DNA from: Thereva unica
Taxonomy: Eukaryota; Arthropoda; Insecta; Diptera; Therevidae
Reading direction: 5' to 3'
Assembly (NCBI GenBank): GCA_949987705.1
Contig: OX465281.1
Span: 144,632,876-144,696,875 of the forward strand
Length of the DNA: 64,000 nt
Positions 1 to 11,160 of this stretch are shown piece by piece. Both the position numbers and the translations under genes were made by a program. Each line of letters begins with the position of its first letter. Position 1 is the first letter of the stretch. The notes beneath the pieces were generated by a model. That model ran no database searches, had not been told where the DNA came from, and saw nothing but the letters and a program-made list of their open reading frames with translations.

Positions 1-1
1 C

Positions 2-688
2 GCCGAGCACCATTTTGCCGAAAATTATAGTTGTCAAGTGCAAGACGCGATTCAATCGTATCATTGGGTAAATTCTCAAGTGACACTACACCCGTACGTC
101 ATTTATCACCGAAAAAATGGCAAACTGAAACATGAAAATTTCGTAGTTGTATCTGAACACGATAAACATGATGCCGTTGCAGTTCATCTGTTTAACAGAA
201 AAATGATTTCTTTTTTGAAAACGAAATTCGGTGCAAACAATGTCCAAAAAATCATTTACTTTTCTGACGGAGCTCCGACTCATTATAAGAACAAAAGTAA
301 CTTCTCAAATTTGATGCGGCATAAAAGAGATTTTCGTGTTTCAGCGGAATGGCATTTTTTCGCGACATCGCATGGGAAAGGTGCCTGCGATGGTATCGGC
401 GGTACGGTCAAGCGATGTGCTCGCAAAGCCAGTTTACAGTACGAAATAATTACAACACCAAAACACTTTTTCGACTGGGCAGAGAACTATTTCAAGAAGA
501 TCAGCTTCTCTTACAGCACGAGTGCAGATCACGAATTAGAAGTGAACAAATTAACAAGTAGATTTAACACAGCTAAAGCAATAAAAAACACTCGCCAGTA
601 TCACTTTTTTAAACCACACAACTCTAAGATAATCACTTGTAAATATTTTTCTGCAGCAACTGTCAGCGACAAAGTCACTACATTGTAG
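2..688 (+). CDS. 5'-truncated conserved protein of unknown function, possibly transposon-derived
   Basis: The reading frame is open from the first codons of the window to a TAG at 686-688, so the true start lies upstream. About 229 codons are visible. Blocks that look conserved are ENYSCQVQDAIQ near the start, YFSDGAPTHYKN (about residue 95) and AEWHFFATSHGKGACDG followed by GTVKR (about residues 117-142). From memory, similar proteins occur in multiple copies in insect and cnidarian genomes, without a firm function. The spaced acidic residues (D of SDGAP, D of CDG) and H/C residues could belong to an RNase-H-like transposase or nuclease fold, but that is inference. No intron is evident. The stop lies about 30 bp before the 1.94-kb-family element at 721. 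It could be the last exon of a host gene or of an unrecognised transposon. Confidence 0.6.
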   Translation, partial: AEHHFAENYSCQVQDAIQSYHWVNSQVTLHPYVIYHRKNGKLKHENFVVVSEHDKHDAVAVHLFNRKMISFLKTKFGANNVQKIIYFSDGAPTHYKNKSNFSNLMRHKRDFRVSAEWHFFATSHGKGACDGIGGTVKRCARKASLQYEIITTPKHFFDWAENYFKKISFSYSTSADHELEVNKLTSRFNTAKAIKNTRQYHFFKPHNSKIITCKYFSAATVSDKVTTL

Positions 689-720
689 ATAAAAACTATC
701 ATCTTTCTACTAACTTTTTG

Positions 721-3700
721 AAGTAAAACTTCTTTAGGGACGTTTGCTTAAAAAAATTTACATGAGAGTGAATCAATTTCATTCGTGTAACGCTCTCACA
801 CATGGAAAATCATCAGAACTTTCGTATAACGATGGGAAAAGGGGCGGACGGGGTACAAGAGACGATTACACTCGGGGCTGTGTGTGCAACAGTTAAAATA
901 CACTTTGCCTTACTGCATAGATTTTCTGGCATGTTAGCTACGTTGTCGCCCAAACTTTGCTTTATCTCATTATAGGAATACAAATTCACCATTCTGTAGA
1001 GGTGAATTATTTCAGATTTTTCTTGTGGTTTGGTCACTGGCCGGGCTTATGCCGCGGACACTTTGGAGTTGACTGACATGTTGGAAGCGGCATATACGAG
1101 AAGAATTTTTGGGGGTGGTTTGGGTGCTTAGAATACCAAAAGGGAGTGGTGAATTAAATGTGTGAGGTGCTGTTGTTTAAAATTGGCACCCACTTCCCCT
1201 TTGGTGAGATGTGCTCGTCCTTTCCCCTTTTTAAATTACAATTTTTTTAACTTGCATAAATCGACGAATCGTTTATGTCAAAACATTACACTGTTGTGAA
1301 AATCGTTCCTGATATGTTTTTTGGGTCGCTGATTACGAAAATCGGGTAAAATATGCATGTCACCTTTAAATATGCTTAAAAACTCCCTTTTTTAAGGATT
1401 TTTGCGATAATTTTAATTAAAATAAAAAAAATCCAATAAAATACCTACATTTTTTGCAAATATTTATATTCAAAAGTGGTTGATTTATAACAAAGCAAAT
1501 TTTATGATAAGGGATAATAGTAATGGGCTGAAACTATCCCTACATCGACTGAAAATATAAAGGTTTGTAAAAAATGTTTTTTCAACTTTATGCTTCGAAT
1601 TCGGTTTAATCAGCTAAAATAAATTATTTTCAACTACGCATAGAAAGAAGAATTTGAAAAAGGGTTGATTGCATATCTTTTTGCTCCCTTTAAAATTAAT
1701 TGGCTCCCTAAAAGATTGTATGGGACGAAGTAATCAGGTAATTGGCTAGGTGGCCATAAAGGGTGCCAATACCATACTCAAGTAGACTGGCTCCCGTTCG
1801 CGTAGGTAAAGCGGCTCGCGTAGGTAAAGCTTCATTGTATGTGGTTGGCGGACTGCTTGGTAAAACAATACCTGGGTTTGGAATAGTCTATGCCGATGCG
1901 GATGCAATTATTAATGATCATGAATATAGCGGGAGCGGAGCATGCATACAGCTGGTGACATATCCAAGCGTACATGCGTTCAATTCGTTGATAAATAATA
2001 TAGAAGTGTGTGTATTCAAATGCGACCTGACGGAATGTTCCATGAATGGAATGCATGCCACGCAAAGGTCGGACTACTTTTAACTTTTTCTATAATGCCG
2101 CATTCGAAATAGCACACACAAGTATGCACAACAAACACATGCACCTTGCATGCACTCGTTACTTAGATTTTCGGCCTATGTGTGAAAGCCGGGACGGAAA
2201 AAACCATGCAATTTTATGAACCTCTGAAGTATCCATGCCTGTGGCGGAAGCGTGCATACCCGTGTGGGATGCGCACTTATATGTGTAACGGTCGGTTGTA
2301 ATATTTATTTTGAATGGGAAATTATCTTTCAAAAACACTTTGTAGAAATGGGAAATTTGTAGTAAATCACTTGGAAGGAAAAAGGAAAATTTTAAACAAG
2401 GAGACGAGTAGAGTCACTGGGGGTGTGCGGTTGTGTATTGTCGAGGAGCCCACATTTTTTTTTGTGAGAAAAAAAAAAAAAACAAAAATTTTGAAAAAAT
2501 ACAAAAATTTAAAAAAAAATACAAAAATTTTAAAAAAATACAAAAAAATCGAAAACGTAGTGAAAAATACTAGGAGGTGTTGAGAAAACAAAACTTTTGA
2601 GTTTGGTGTGTGAAGATTGACGAAAAAATACATAAGCAAGTATTTTTCTGATTTATTTTTTTATTGTTCCCCCAAACACAAAAAAATAAAGAACAACGGC
2701 GGCGCAGAGCTGAATATTATTGGTTTTCTAACAAAACAAAATAAACAAATATAATCTTTTTAAAAAAGGGAAAATCGAGACGAGTTCTAGCGTAATTTTA
2801 GAGAGACAGACGGCAGAAGAATATATAAATGCATTCCGACGGTCCAAACGATCAAAAGGCATCCCTCTAAGCCGGGGACTTGCATCCAGATTAACTGAGG
2901 CACCAATTTTTGAAAAATTCTCACCAGCAGGATCTGTGCTTACAATTCGTGGTTGTCGCGACTTGGTACTCGTCGCTCGCTTGGGTAAGCTTACGTTAAT
3001 TTCCAGCCACCAGCAGATGCCGAACGTGCCCTTGATACAATGAATTTTGATTTAAGTAAAAATCGTCGTTTTTGATGGCTAATCCTCTTCAGTAGAAGTG
3101 TTCGTGTGAGAGATTTGGTAACTGTGTACCCTTAGCCCAGAGACAAGAACAAGAGGAAAAAACACACGCCCACACAAACAGATACAAAATAAAATAAAAA
3201 AAACAATAATTCATGATTTGATTTATTTACTAAAATAATAAACTTAATGGTAGTTCATATTAACTTTATATCCATATTTATAATTATTTATGAATTTATT
3301 TTGTTCCCTGTCGTAATTAATAGTTCATAGTAACTTTAGATTCGTATTTATCACTATTCAGAAATTTATTTTGCTCCCTGTTGGAACTATTGTATTCTAT
3401 CTGGTGTTGTTTCCAGGGAATTTGTTCTTCGTTTAATTGATTCGATTGTTGATGATATCGTTTGTACAAGACGTAGAGTAATGGTACCACTACTGCGCGT
3501 TCTTTTTGATTTCGTCTGCATCCATGTATAACTAGGATAATTTAATTGAATTTAATGGTATCTTAAGTTTTGTTAATTTGAGCCTGGAAATTGATATCTG
3601 TCACGGAGCTATATTTATTGTTTTGCGAGATTTGTGTTTTCAATTATTCATTGTATTGTTTGTGTTGATAATTGTTCCGGTAAGACTATTAAATGATTAT

Positions 3701-4360
3701 AAATACTAGAATGTCTAGGTGGTAAATTTTTTTGTGGAATGGTTGGGGCGGGGGTCATTCCTTTTCAGGGTTTGACGCGGCTCAGGCGATGACCGGAGAA
3801 TGATGGAGGCGGAATTCAAAGTTGCACCGACACAGGTAAGTGGTGAACCAACCGCGGTAAGCCCCGGCCACACACCCCACGACCCCTCCGGCGAGCTAGA
3901 TAACTCCTTGTGGCCGGCGTAGGAGTTCCGGAAATTCTTTTCATTTCTTATGTATGGTATTAGCTCCTTGGTCATGCTTTTCCGGGCTTATGGCTAAGGG
4001 GGTAATACCTCGCATAAGCGGCGCCCAATATTTTATCGCGCCATTATGCTATTACATATGCTATACGTACTAGGTGCACCGCGTGTATGCTTTTAAGAAA
4101 ATTAGCCAATAAAAATTATTTTTACTCGGTTACTTTTAGGTTTTAATGTAAATAGGAATTCATAAATATTGATATTTTCAAATAGTATTTGTATCAAGAC
4201 CGTCAGTAGATTCGTCACTATTCTTCCTGCATCTGTCGTTGGCCTACATTTTCTCAAGCGTACTATAGATCCGACAGACTTTCCACTATATCTATTGCAT
4301 ATTACTAGCCGTTGGGCACAAAAGTTTTACTTCTAAAGTGTGGTCTTAAGCACACTCATA
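721..4360 (+). mobile_element. 1.94-kb inverted-end element ('H2' family), left copy, interrupted by a solo LTR
   Basis: This copy matches the reverse complement of 7583-9519 over its whole length, with few mismatches. The exceptions are a 1.77-kb insertion at 2284-4060 and a ~75-80-bp deletion near 2226. It begins AAGTAAAACTTCTTT. It ends with the inverse (AAAAGTTTTACTTC), then a 6-bp-stem hairpin (AGTGTG/CACACT around GTCTTAAG), then CATA and a T7 run. Subterminal inverted repeats plus a 3' hairpin and insertion into a T run resemble Helentron-like ends, but the family is not one I recognise. Overlapping open frames at 1763-2083 (+) and 1832-2065 (-) are shared by both copies. They look incidental: each is the antisense of the other and neither resembles a known protein. 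Confidence 0.75.
2284..4056 (+). mobile_element. Solo LTR, 1773 bp, TATG duplication
   Basis: The right-hand copy of the host element has one TATG at this point. Here TATG occurs at 2280-2283 and 4057-4060, flanking a segment that starts TGTAACGG and ends TATTACA. A TG..CA ended segment with a 4-bp duplication and no internal coding fits a solo LTR left by recombination of a Gypsy-type retrotransposon. A TATA-like motif (ATATATAAATG) lies near 2821. A 3' GC-rich block (3740-3900) holds a good splice-donor-like CAG/GTAAGT near 3832, as expected for leader sequence. Strand is arbitrary. No matching full element is in the window. Confidence 0.7.
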
Positions 4361-4457
4361 TTTTTTTATATTATAAGCAATAAAAATTTGTGTTCATAAT
4401 TATATAATGTTTAATATTTTATTCATTAAAACCAGAGTCCAATTGTTTTATAAGTAA

Positions 4458-4621
4458 GTGATGCCGCGCACGGAAAAAACAGCGCAAGCTCGTCGGGCGG
4501 GGGGTGGTGCTCGGCGCTCAGCGCTGGGTTCCTGGAATCTGACTCGATCTGAATGCTTTTTTTTTACAAACCACGCCTTTTTCTTTTCGTTAGTTTGTTA
4601 ACACGCCGTGCGCGGCATCAC
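4458..4621. mobile_element. 164-bp hairpin MITE
   Basis: A perfect 16-bp terminal inverted repeat, GTGATGCCGCGCACGG, lies at 4458-4473 and 4606-4621. It flanks a GC-rich centre in otherwise AT-rich DNA. It has no coding capacity and I saw no clear target duplication. Confidence 0.6.
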
Positions 4622-6647
4622 ATAAACATTAATAACTTTTGCAGGGATTGAGTGCCACTAATTTTTTAAACGGATTATGAAAGTTTATTAAATAAGCTTC
4701 ATTGTAGTTTTTGTCTGACATTTTTCCGAGGTTGAGAACATAGTTTTTTTTCCATTTTGCATCTTATTTTTAGTAGTCTATCTTTAAGTTTAACATTTCC
4801 TCTGTAAATCAAGACTAATTCCATGTAATTCGATTGACTGGAACCGGAGTTATGCATGTTTTTAAAAAAAAAGTCAAAAAAGTTCAATTGTTAATAACTT
4901 TTGAAATGTTGAAAAAAAAAAATATGAAACTTTGCAATTAATTTTTATTCATCCAAGGCTACCGATTCCACCTATTTGCAAAAAAAATTTATAAACATTT
5001 TAATTTTAGTGGCCCAGTTGAGGAATTTTGACTCATAAATATATCCGTACCTCATAAGTCGATTTTTCATCATTTACCGGCCCAATGAAAATCACAAAAA
5101 TCAGAAATCGAGAATGGGTAAGGTACCCTTAATTATAATTTTTTTTTAATTATTAATATGAATATTTATATTTTTTAAAATATAAATTAAATTCTAAAAG
5201 TACAAATTATGAAAATAATTTAATATTATGTGAACTTTCATAATTTAAATTAAAAATAATGCAAAATAAACTTGCAAAAAAATATATTCTTCGAATTCAG
5301 GCTTAATTCATCCAAGTAGTTTGCCAAACTGCTATACACACAGTGCAACTAGTTGCCCAAACTCTAGGCCCCGCCCCCATAAAATTAAAAGATTTTGATT
5401 TATCCCAACTCTCGTCGCGCGATACTTTTGTGTTTTCGAAGCGGGGCGGAATCAGAGTCGATATCAGGGAATTTTCTTACTACGCAGTTTGCGGATTGAG
5501 TGTGGTGCGGTCGCGGTGCGTTTAGAATTTTTGCAAAAGCACATTTTTATTTTATTTTGAACGATTTCGTTTCGTGAGTTTGTATTCTGTTACATTGTGG
5601 AAAAAGGATATATATTGTTGTGTGTATTCCTTTCGACCCCCTCCAGGGGTGCTTTCCAATAAGAACAAGAAGGTGATTTCCAATAAGAACAAGAAACATA
5701 TAGACCCCAGGGATAAGACATATTCATGTCTACTGTGCCATCGAGAAGCCATGGCACTTCCCGTCTTTTTTTTCTTATATTTATTTTTGATTTGTTTTTT
5801 TTTGTATCTTTTTAGAGTTTGGGACAAGGCGAAAAGGACGTTTTGGTTGATGGACTGGATCTGGGGTTGTCAGGTGAGTATTATTTATTTTGGAATTATT
5901 TTCTTTGTGATAATTTTTTGTTTACATTTTTTCAGGAGTGGACACGACTGAGCAGAATAGTCGTACAATCGATTTATGTGTAAAGGATTCGGAAAGACAA
6001 TCGCGTTATTTCACGGACAATTTTTTTGAAGTAGTAGAGGCTTCTATTCAGGGCTATTCAGGGCTTCTGGGAGAACTTATGGACGCTTTAGATAAATTCA
6101 CAGTCACTAGAAATGATGAAGTAGAACATAACACTGCCACCACCCAATCTGTTGAAGTCCCTCGCAAGGTGCAAGCTGGAGCTCTCCTTTGCTCTCCATA
6201 GCTCCCACACTGATAAAAAAAATTGTCTTGATTCCAGCAATTTCGTAGTCTTCGTTTCGTTGTTTTGAATAGAACATTTTTTCAGTCTTAACATGAGAAT
6301 GCTGTGCCAGAGTGAGACACTAGAAATTCTTGAGCCAAGCAATTGTATTTCTTCGCTCAATACTTATATTTTTCGACCAAGATATGTCTTTTTCGAAATA
6401 AGATCTTTTAATTTTTTGCTCAAATTTGAAACTAAATATTTTTTATTCAAAACAAAATTTGTGTTAATTCAAGGCACGATGAAGTTTTAATTCGAGAATA
6501 TTCATTGAGGCAATTCACTATTTTATTACGTGGAAATATTGTAATTAATTTGACACTGGCATATGATCATTAGAAAAAATGTCGGTCCTTATTCAAAACA
6601 GCCGTCAAGAAAATTAATTTGCTTGCTTTAAGAATTTGACGAGGTTT
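4622..6647. other. AT-rich stretch without a supported gene
   Basis: This stretch is mostly low-complexity A/T sequence. A 19-bp direct repeat (TTTCCAATAAGAACAAGAA) occurs twice near 5654 and 5681. A short open frame at 5938-6201 follows an acceptor-like TTTTCAG at 5930-5936, with a donor-like CAG/GTGAGT at about 5871-5879. It could be a leader or N-terminal gag exon of the BEL element downstream, but I cannot support that by motif. Confidence 0.4.
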
Positions 6648-6776
6648 GTTAAGACCGCCTTAAGGATCTTGACTACGCAGATGATATCTGTCTGCTGGCC
6701 CACAGACACCAGGACCTCACACATGCTTAACAATTTGGCAACCGAAAGTAGTCCAGCAGGTTTAAGGCTCGCACCT
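6648..6776 (+). pseudogene. RTE LINE reverse-transcriptase fragment
   Basis: The forward translation contains LKDLDYADDICLLAHRHQ, the catalytic YADD block. It closely matches the minus-strand RTE element at 59617-61209 (its + strand region about 60310-60440). In-frame stops follow, so this is a short dead fragment directly upstream of the BEL gag segment. Confidence 0.8.
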
Positions 6777-6792
6777 CCCATCTTCCTACTGA

Positions 6793-7105
6793 ACAAATAT
6801 CGATTTTTCAGGTGAAATTACCTCGAGTTGAAATCCCAAAATTTTCTGGCTACTATGCAGACTGGCGATCATTTGTGGATTTGTTCATCACCCTCATTCA
6901 TAGCAATGAAAGCATTCCAAAGGTGCAAAAGATGTACTTTTTAAAAACAAATTCAATTGGTGAAGCAGCGAGACTGGTCCGATATTTAGATATTTTCGAT
7001 GATAATTATGAACACGCTTGCGATTTACTTAACCATCGATTCGACAATAAAAGGATCATTTTCAACAATTATTTAAAGATATTAACGTCACAAAACGTAA
7101 TTAAA
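6793..7105 (+). pseudogene. gag: BEL/Pao gag, N-terminal part (DUF1759-type)
   Basis: The frame encodes LPRVEIPKFSGYYADWRSFV and continues to NYLKILTSQNVIK. The pattern LP.I..P.F.G....W..F is the hallmark of the DUF1759 gag domain of BEL/Pao elements. Translation runs into the Helentron-like end at 7106 and resumes in the same frame at 10063. Capsid-forming role is by family knowledge. The true start is not visible. Confidence 0.85.
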
Positions 7106-10062
7106 CTAGTTGGGATGGGGGTTTGACCCCTTCGGTCCACACGATTAACTTCCCAGTATGATGAACGAAGATGGAATAAACTGACTTCTTACAAAATAGT
7201 TATACGTTTAGCACTGGTGTTGGTATCAGAACTGATAAAAACGAAATTTTTGCATGATGGTTAAAGGTTGTCGGATTTTGACAAGTGATGTTTTGTTCAA
7301 AGGCTATCGCTGTGCAGAACCCAAAAACGATCACTTCGTTTAGAACGGGTCTCATTCCATTGAGTTTATTAGATATTAGCAAAACTTTAAGGTCTTTCTG
7401 ACAATTAGCCGAAGTTTTTCTATTTAAACAAAAAAGGCCCGACCGAATATTATGAAATTTTTTTTCAGAGCATTTCTTCGTTAATATTCTTTTTTCGGTA
7501 CCTCAGTGAAGTCGATATAGTTTTTAGTTTGGGCGGTATCGTGCAGGTACAAAAATTATAAACGCCGTATAAACAAAAAAAATATGAGTGTGCTTAAGAC
7601 CACACTTTAGAAGTAAAACTTTTGTGCCCAACGGCTAGTAATATGCAATAGATATAGTGGAAAGTCTGTCGGATATATAGTACGCTTGAGAAAATTTAGG
7701 CCAACGACAGATGCAGGAAGAATAGTGACGAATCTACTGACGGACTTGATACAAATACTATTTGAAAATATCAATATTTATGAATTCCTATTTACATTAA
7801 AACCTAAAAGTAACCGAGTAAAAATAATTTTTATTGGCTAATTTTCTTAAAAGCATACACGCGGTGCACCAGTACGTATAGCATATAAGTGCGCATCCCA
7901 CACGGGTATGCACGCTTCCGCCACAGGCATGGATACTATCGCCACAGGCACGAAAATCAAAACATTCGCCTCATGGAAGTAAGCTGGTGACATATGCAAG
8001 CGTACATGCATTGCATCCAGAGGTTCATAAAATTGCATTGTTTTTTCCGTCCCGGCTTTCACACATAGCCCGAAAATCTAAGTAACGAGTGCATGCAAGG
8101 TGCATGTGTTTGTTGTGCATACTTGTGTGTGCTATTTCGAATGCGGCATTATAGAAAAAGTTAAAAGTAGTCCGACCTTTGCGTGGCATGCATTCCATTC
8201 ATGGAACATTCCGTCAGGTCGCATTTGAATACACACACTTCTATATTATTTATCAACGAATTGAACGCATGTACGCTTGGATATGTCACCAGCTGTATGC
8301 ATGCTCCGCTCCCGCTATATTCATGATCATTAATAATTGCATCCGCATCGGCATAGACTATTCCAAACCCAGGTATTGTTTTACCAAGCAGTCCGCCAAC
8401 CACATACAATGAAGCTTTACCTACGCGAGCCGCTTTACCTACGCGAACGGGAGCCAGTCTACTTGAGTATGGTATTGGCACCCTTTATGGCCACCTAGCC
8501 AATTACCTGATTACTTCGTCCCATACAATCTTTTAGGGAGCCAATTAATTTTAAAGGGAGCAAAAAGATATGCAATCAACCCTTCTTCAAATTCTTCTTT
8601 CTATGCGTAGTTGAAAATAATTTATTTTAGCTGATTAAACCGAATTCGAAGCATAAAGTTGAAAAAACATTTTTTACAAACCTTTATATTTTCAGTCGAT
8701 GTAGGGATAGTTTCAGCCCATTACTATTATCCCTTATCATAAACTTTGCTTTGTTATAAATCAACCACTTTCAAAAATATTTGCAAAAAATGTAGGTATT
8801 TTATTGGATTTTTTTTATTTTAATTAAAATTATCGCAAAAATCCTTAAAAAAGGGAGTTTTTAAGCATATTTAAAGGTGACATGCATATTTTACCCGATT
8901 TTCGTAATCAGCGACCCAAAAAACATATCAGGAACGATTTTAACAACAGTGTAATGTTTTGACATAAACGATTCGTCGATTTATGCAAGTTAAAAAAATT
9001 GTAATTTAAAAAGGGGAAAGGTCGAGCACATCTCACCAAAGGGGAAGTGGGTGCCAATTTTAAGCAACAGCACCTCACACATTTAATTCACCACTCCCTT
9101 TTGGTATTCTAAGCACCCAAACCACCCCCAAAAATTCTTCTCGTATATGCCGCTTCCAACATGTCAGTCAACTCCAAAGTGTCCGCGGCATAAGCCCGGC
9201 CAGTGACCAAACCACAAGAAAAATCTGAAATAATTCACCTCTACAGAATGGTGAATTTGTATTCCTATAATGAGATAAAGCAAAGTTTGGGCGACAACGT
9301 AGCTAACATGCCAGAAAATCTATGCAGTAAGGCAAAGTGTATTTTAACTGTTGCACACACAGCCCCGAGTGTAATCGTCTCTTGTACCCCGTCCGCCCCT
9401 TTTCCCATCGTTATACGAAAGTTCTGACGATTTTCCATGTGTGAGAGCGTTACACGAATGAAATTGATTCACTCTCATGTAAATTTTTTTAAGCAAACGT
9501 CCCTAAAGAAGTTTTACTTAAAAAAAAACGGTTCGACCGAATTTTATGAAAATCTTTTCAGATCATATTTTAATACTCTTTGAACGTCACCTCAACTAAG
9601 TCAATATCTTTTATAGTTCGCGCGGTATCGTGCAGGTACACAAATCATTATGTCATTCAAACCAAAAAACCGCTCTTTTCAGATTATATTGTCGCTAATA
9701 CGCTTCGAACGGCATCTCAGGTAAGTCGATATCTTTTGTGGTTAGAGCGATATCGCGCAGGTACAAAAATCACTTACGTCTTTTAAACAAAAAAACGGCT
9801 AGACCGAATTTTATAAAAATCCTTTCAAATCATATTTCGGTTAATACGCTTCGAACGAAACCTCAACGAAGTCGATATCTTTTTTGGTTCGCGCGATATC
9901 GTGCAGGAAAAAATGATCACATACGTACGCACACACACACATATACTCCCTGCCAATTTTTTTCTTAAAATGCTCCTGGGACCTTGAAAGATGAAAATAC
10001 GTCGAAAATTCCGATATCGATTTCCGGATCGATTACAATAACTTCCTATACTGGGCAGTTAA
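7106..10062 (-). mobile_element. Helentron-like non-autonomous element E, split by an H2 copy
   Basis: Read on the minus strand, it starts TTAACTGCCCAGTATAGG at 10062. It has a (GT)n tract, then ~145-bp internal repeats (…GATATCGCGCGAACC…), and ends ...CATCCCAACTAG at 7106. Near the 3' end are the inverted partner of the 5' motif (ATACTGGGAAGTT) and a hairpin (TGTGGACC/GGTC..CCACA). There is no target duplication: the flanks rejoin cleanly and restore the BEL gag frame. This matches the DINE/HINE architecture described for Helentrons (5' subterminal repeat, minisatellite core, 3' hairpin, insertion between two T's). The H2 copy at 7583-9519 sits in its A/T run. Confidence 0.8.
7583..9519 (-). 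mobile_element. H2 family element, right copy (uninterrupted, 1937 bp)
   Basis: This is the full-length partner of 721-4360, in inverted orientation. It lies within an A7-9 run of the Helentron-like element: sequence on both sides (…TAAACAAAAAA and AAAAAACGGTTCGACCG…) is continuous with the consensus seen in the other copies. Ends on the minus strand are AAGTAAAACTTCTTT and ...CACACTCATA, with the hairpin before the 3' end. Internal GC-richer blocks repeat CATATGCAAGCGTACATGC-like and GCCTGTGGCG motifs. No protein homology was recognised. Confidence 0.75.
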
Positions 10063-10527
10063 TATGAATCATCTGAAGCCCTAAAGAAATTGTTAGACAC
10101 CACCAACGAATGCTTACACTCGTTGCGTAATTTTAAAATTGAAGTGGACAAATGGGATGCCATAACTATCTACCTGACTGTACAAAGACTTCCAGCAAAT
10201 ACTCGAGAGTTATGGGAACGCTCTTTAGAAAATAGTAGGGAAATTCCCGGTCTACGCGAACTTTTGAATTTTTTAGAGTCTCGCTTCCGAACTTTAGAAA
10301 CTCTGAAGGGAAGTTCTGATAGCCCATACAATTAACCCCACGCGCTCATTTCACATAAAAAGGTCGTCCACCTGTCTTCTCTGCAATAAAGGCCACATTC
10401 TTCGACAATATGTGGAGTTTCTAAATATGAAACCTGAAGCACGAAAATATTTTGCATCTTCGAAACCCATATGCCATTGCTTCGCTCTTAGCTCAGGGCT
10501 TCAACAAATCCAAAACATGTTATCATT
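10063..10527 (+). pseudogene. gag: BEL/Pao gag, C-terminal part with zinc-knuckle remnants
   Basis: The first 90 codons (KLLDTTNECLHSLRNFKIEV ... LPANTRELWERSL ... LLNFLESRFRTLE) are the typical second half of the DUF1759 gag domain. After a stop at 10333-10335, other frames carry CLLCNKGH (about 10376) and CYHCGQRHH (about 10524), the paired CX2C zinc knuckles of BEL gag. Frameshifts and stops make it non-functional. Confidence 0.8.
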
Positions 10528-11160
10528 GTGGGCAACGACATCACACTTTATTGCATGGAGCCACACCCGACACAAGTATGTCTATACACAACACAAGGAC
10601 AAAATCCCAAGTCTAATCATTTCATGAACAAACCCCATCAAGAAGACAAGCTCACGTCATTATACTTGGGTAAACCATACCCATCTTCCAAGGCACTGTT
10701 AGCTACTGCTCTGATTAGAGCCACTACCCCAACCGGCCTCCATACATTGTGGGCGCTTATAGATCCTGGTTCACAGGGATCTTTTGTGACCGAAAACTCA
10801 GTTCAACGGTATCAACTGCGTAAATACAAAACTGCTATGAACGTTATTGGTGTTGAAGAAATTCCAGTAGGAACTTGCTCAAGCCAAATGTCTCTTCACT
10901 TCCAGTCCATGCATGGCAACCTCCTTTTGCATCACGTTCAAGCGTACTTATTAATATCCTTGACTAGTGCACACCCTACACAACCCATACGCAAGTCAGA
11001 TTCCTGGAAACACCTACATGGCTTGCCACTTGCTGATCCAACTTTTCACAAACCCCGCAAAATTGATATTCTCCTCGGAGTCAATGTGTATTCCCAAATA
11101 GTGACGGAAGGACTCAAGAAAGGAGTGGAGAATGTCCCCGTTGCACAAAATGACCCATAG
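10528..11160 (+). pseudogene. pro: BEL/Pao aspartic protease (DUF1758-type)
   Basis: The open frame covers the protease: LWALIDPGSQGSFVTE has the D-x-G-S-Q active-site signature, with P where family members have S/T. Downstream, IDILLGVNVYSQIV is the C-terminal conserved block. The role is polyprotein processing in the BEL particle. The frame ends at 11158-11160, shortly before the RT linker; several later frame changes show decay. Confidence 0.8.

Noticed and set aside
1763..2083. 106-codon frame repeated identically at 8161-8481
   Set aside because: Identity is explained by the two H2 copies. The opposite strand is also open and neither protein resembles anything known, so I do not call it a gene.
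2314..2639. Open frames on both strands in a poly-A/T tract
   Set aside because: Low-complexity Lys/Phe-rich translation from AAAAAT repeats inside the solo LTR.
721..9519. Single 8.8-kb Polinton-like element with 1.5-kb terminal inverted repeats
   Set aside because: The inverted arms first suggest this. However, the right copy is inserted within a Helentron-like element and has both its own ends, so there are two separate 1.94-kb insertions and no Polinton genes.
9580..9968. Repeated small frames (…YRAGTKI.., …RYRAGKND..) also at 52349 and 53188
   Set aside because: They are translations of the ~145-bp Helentron-like internal units, with no coding constraint evident.
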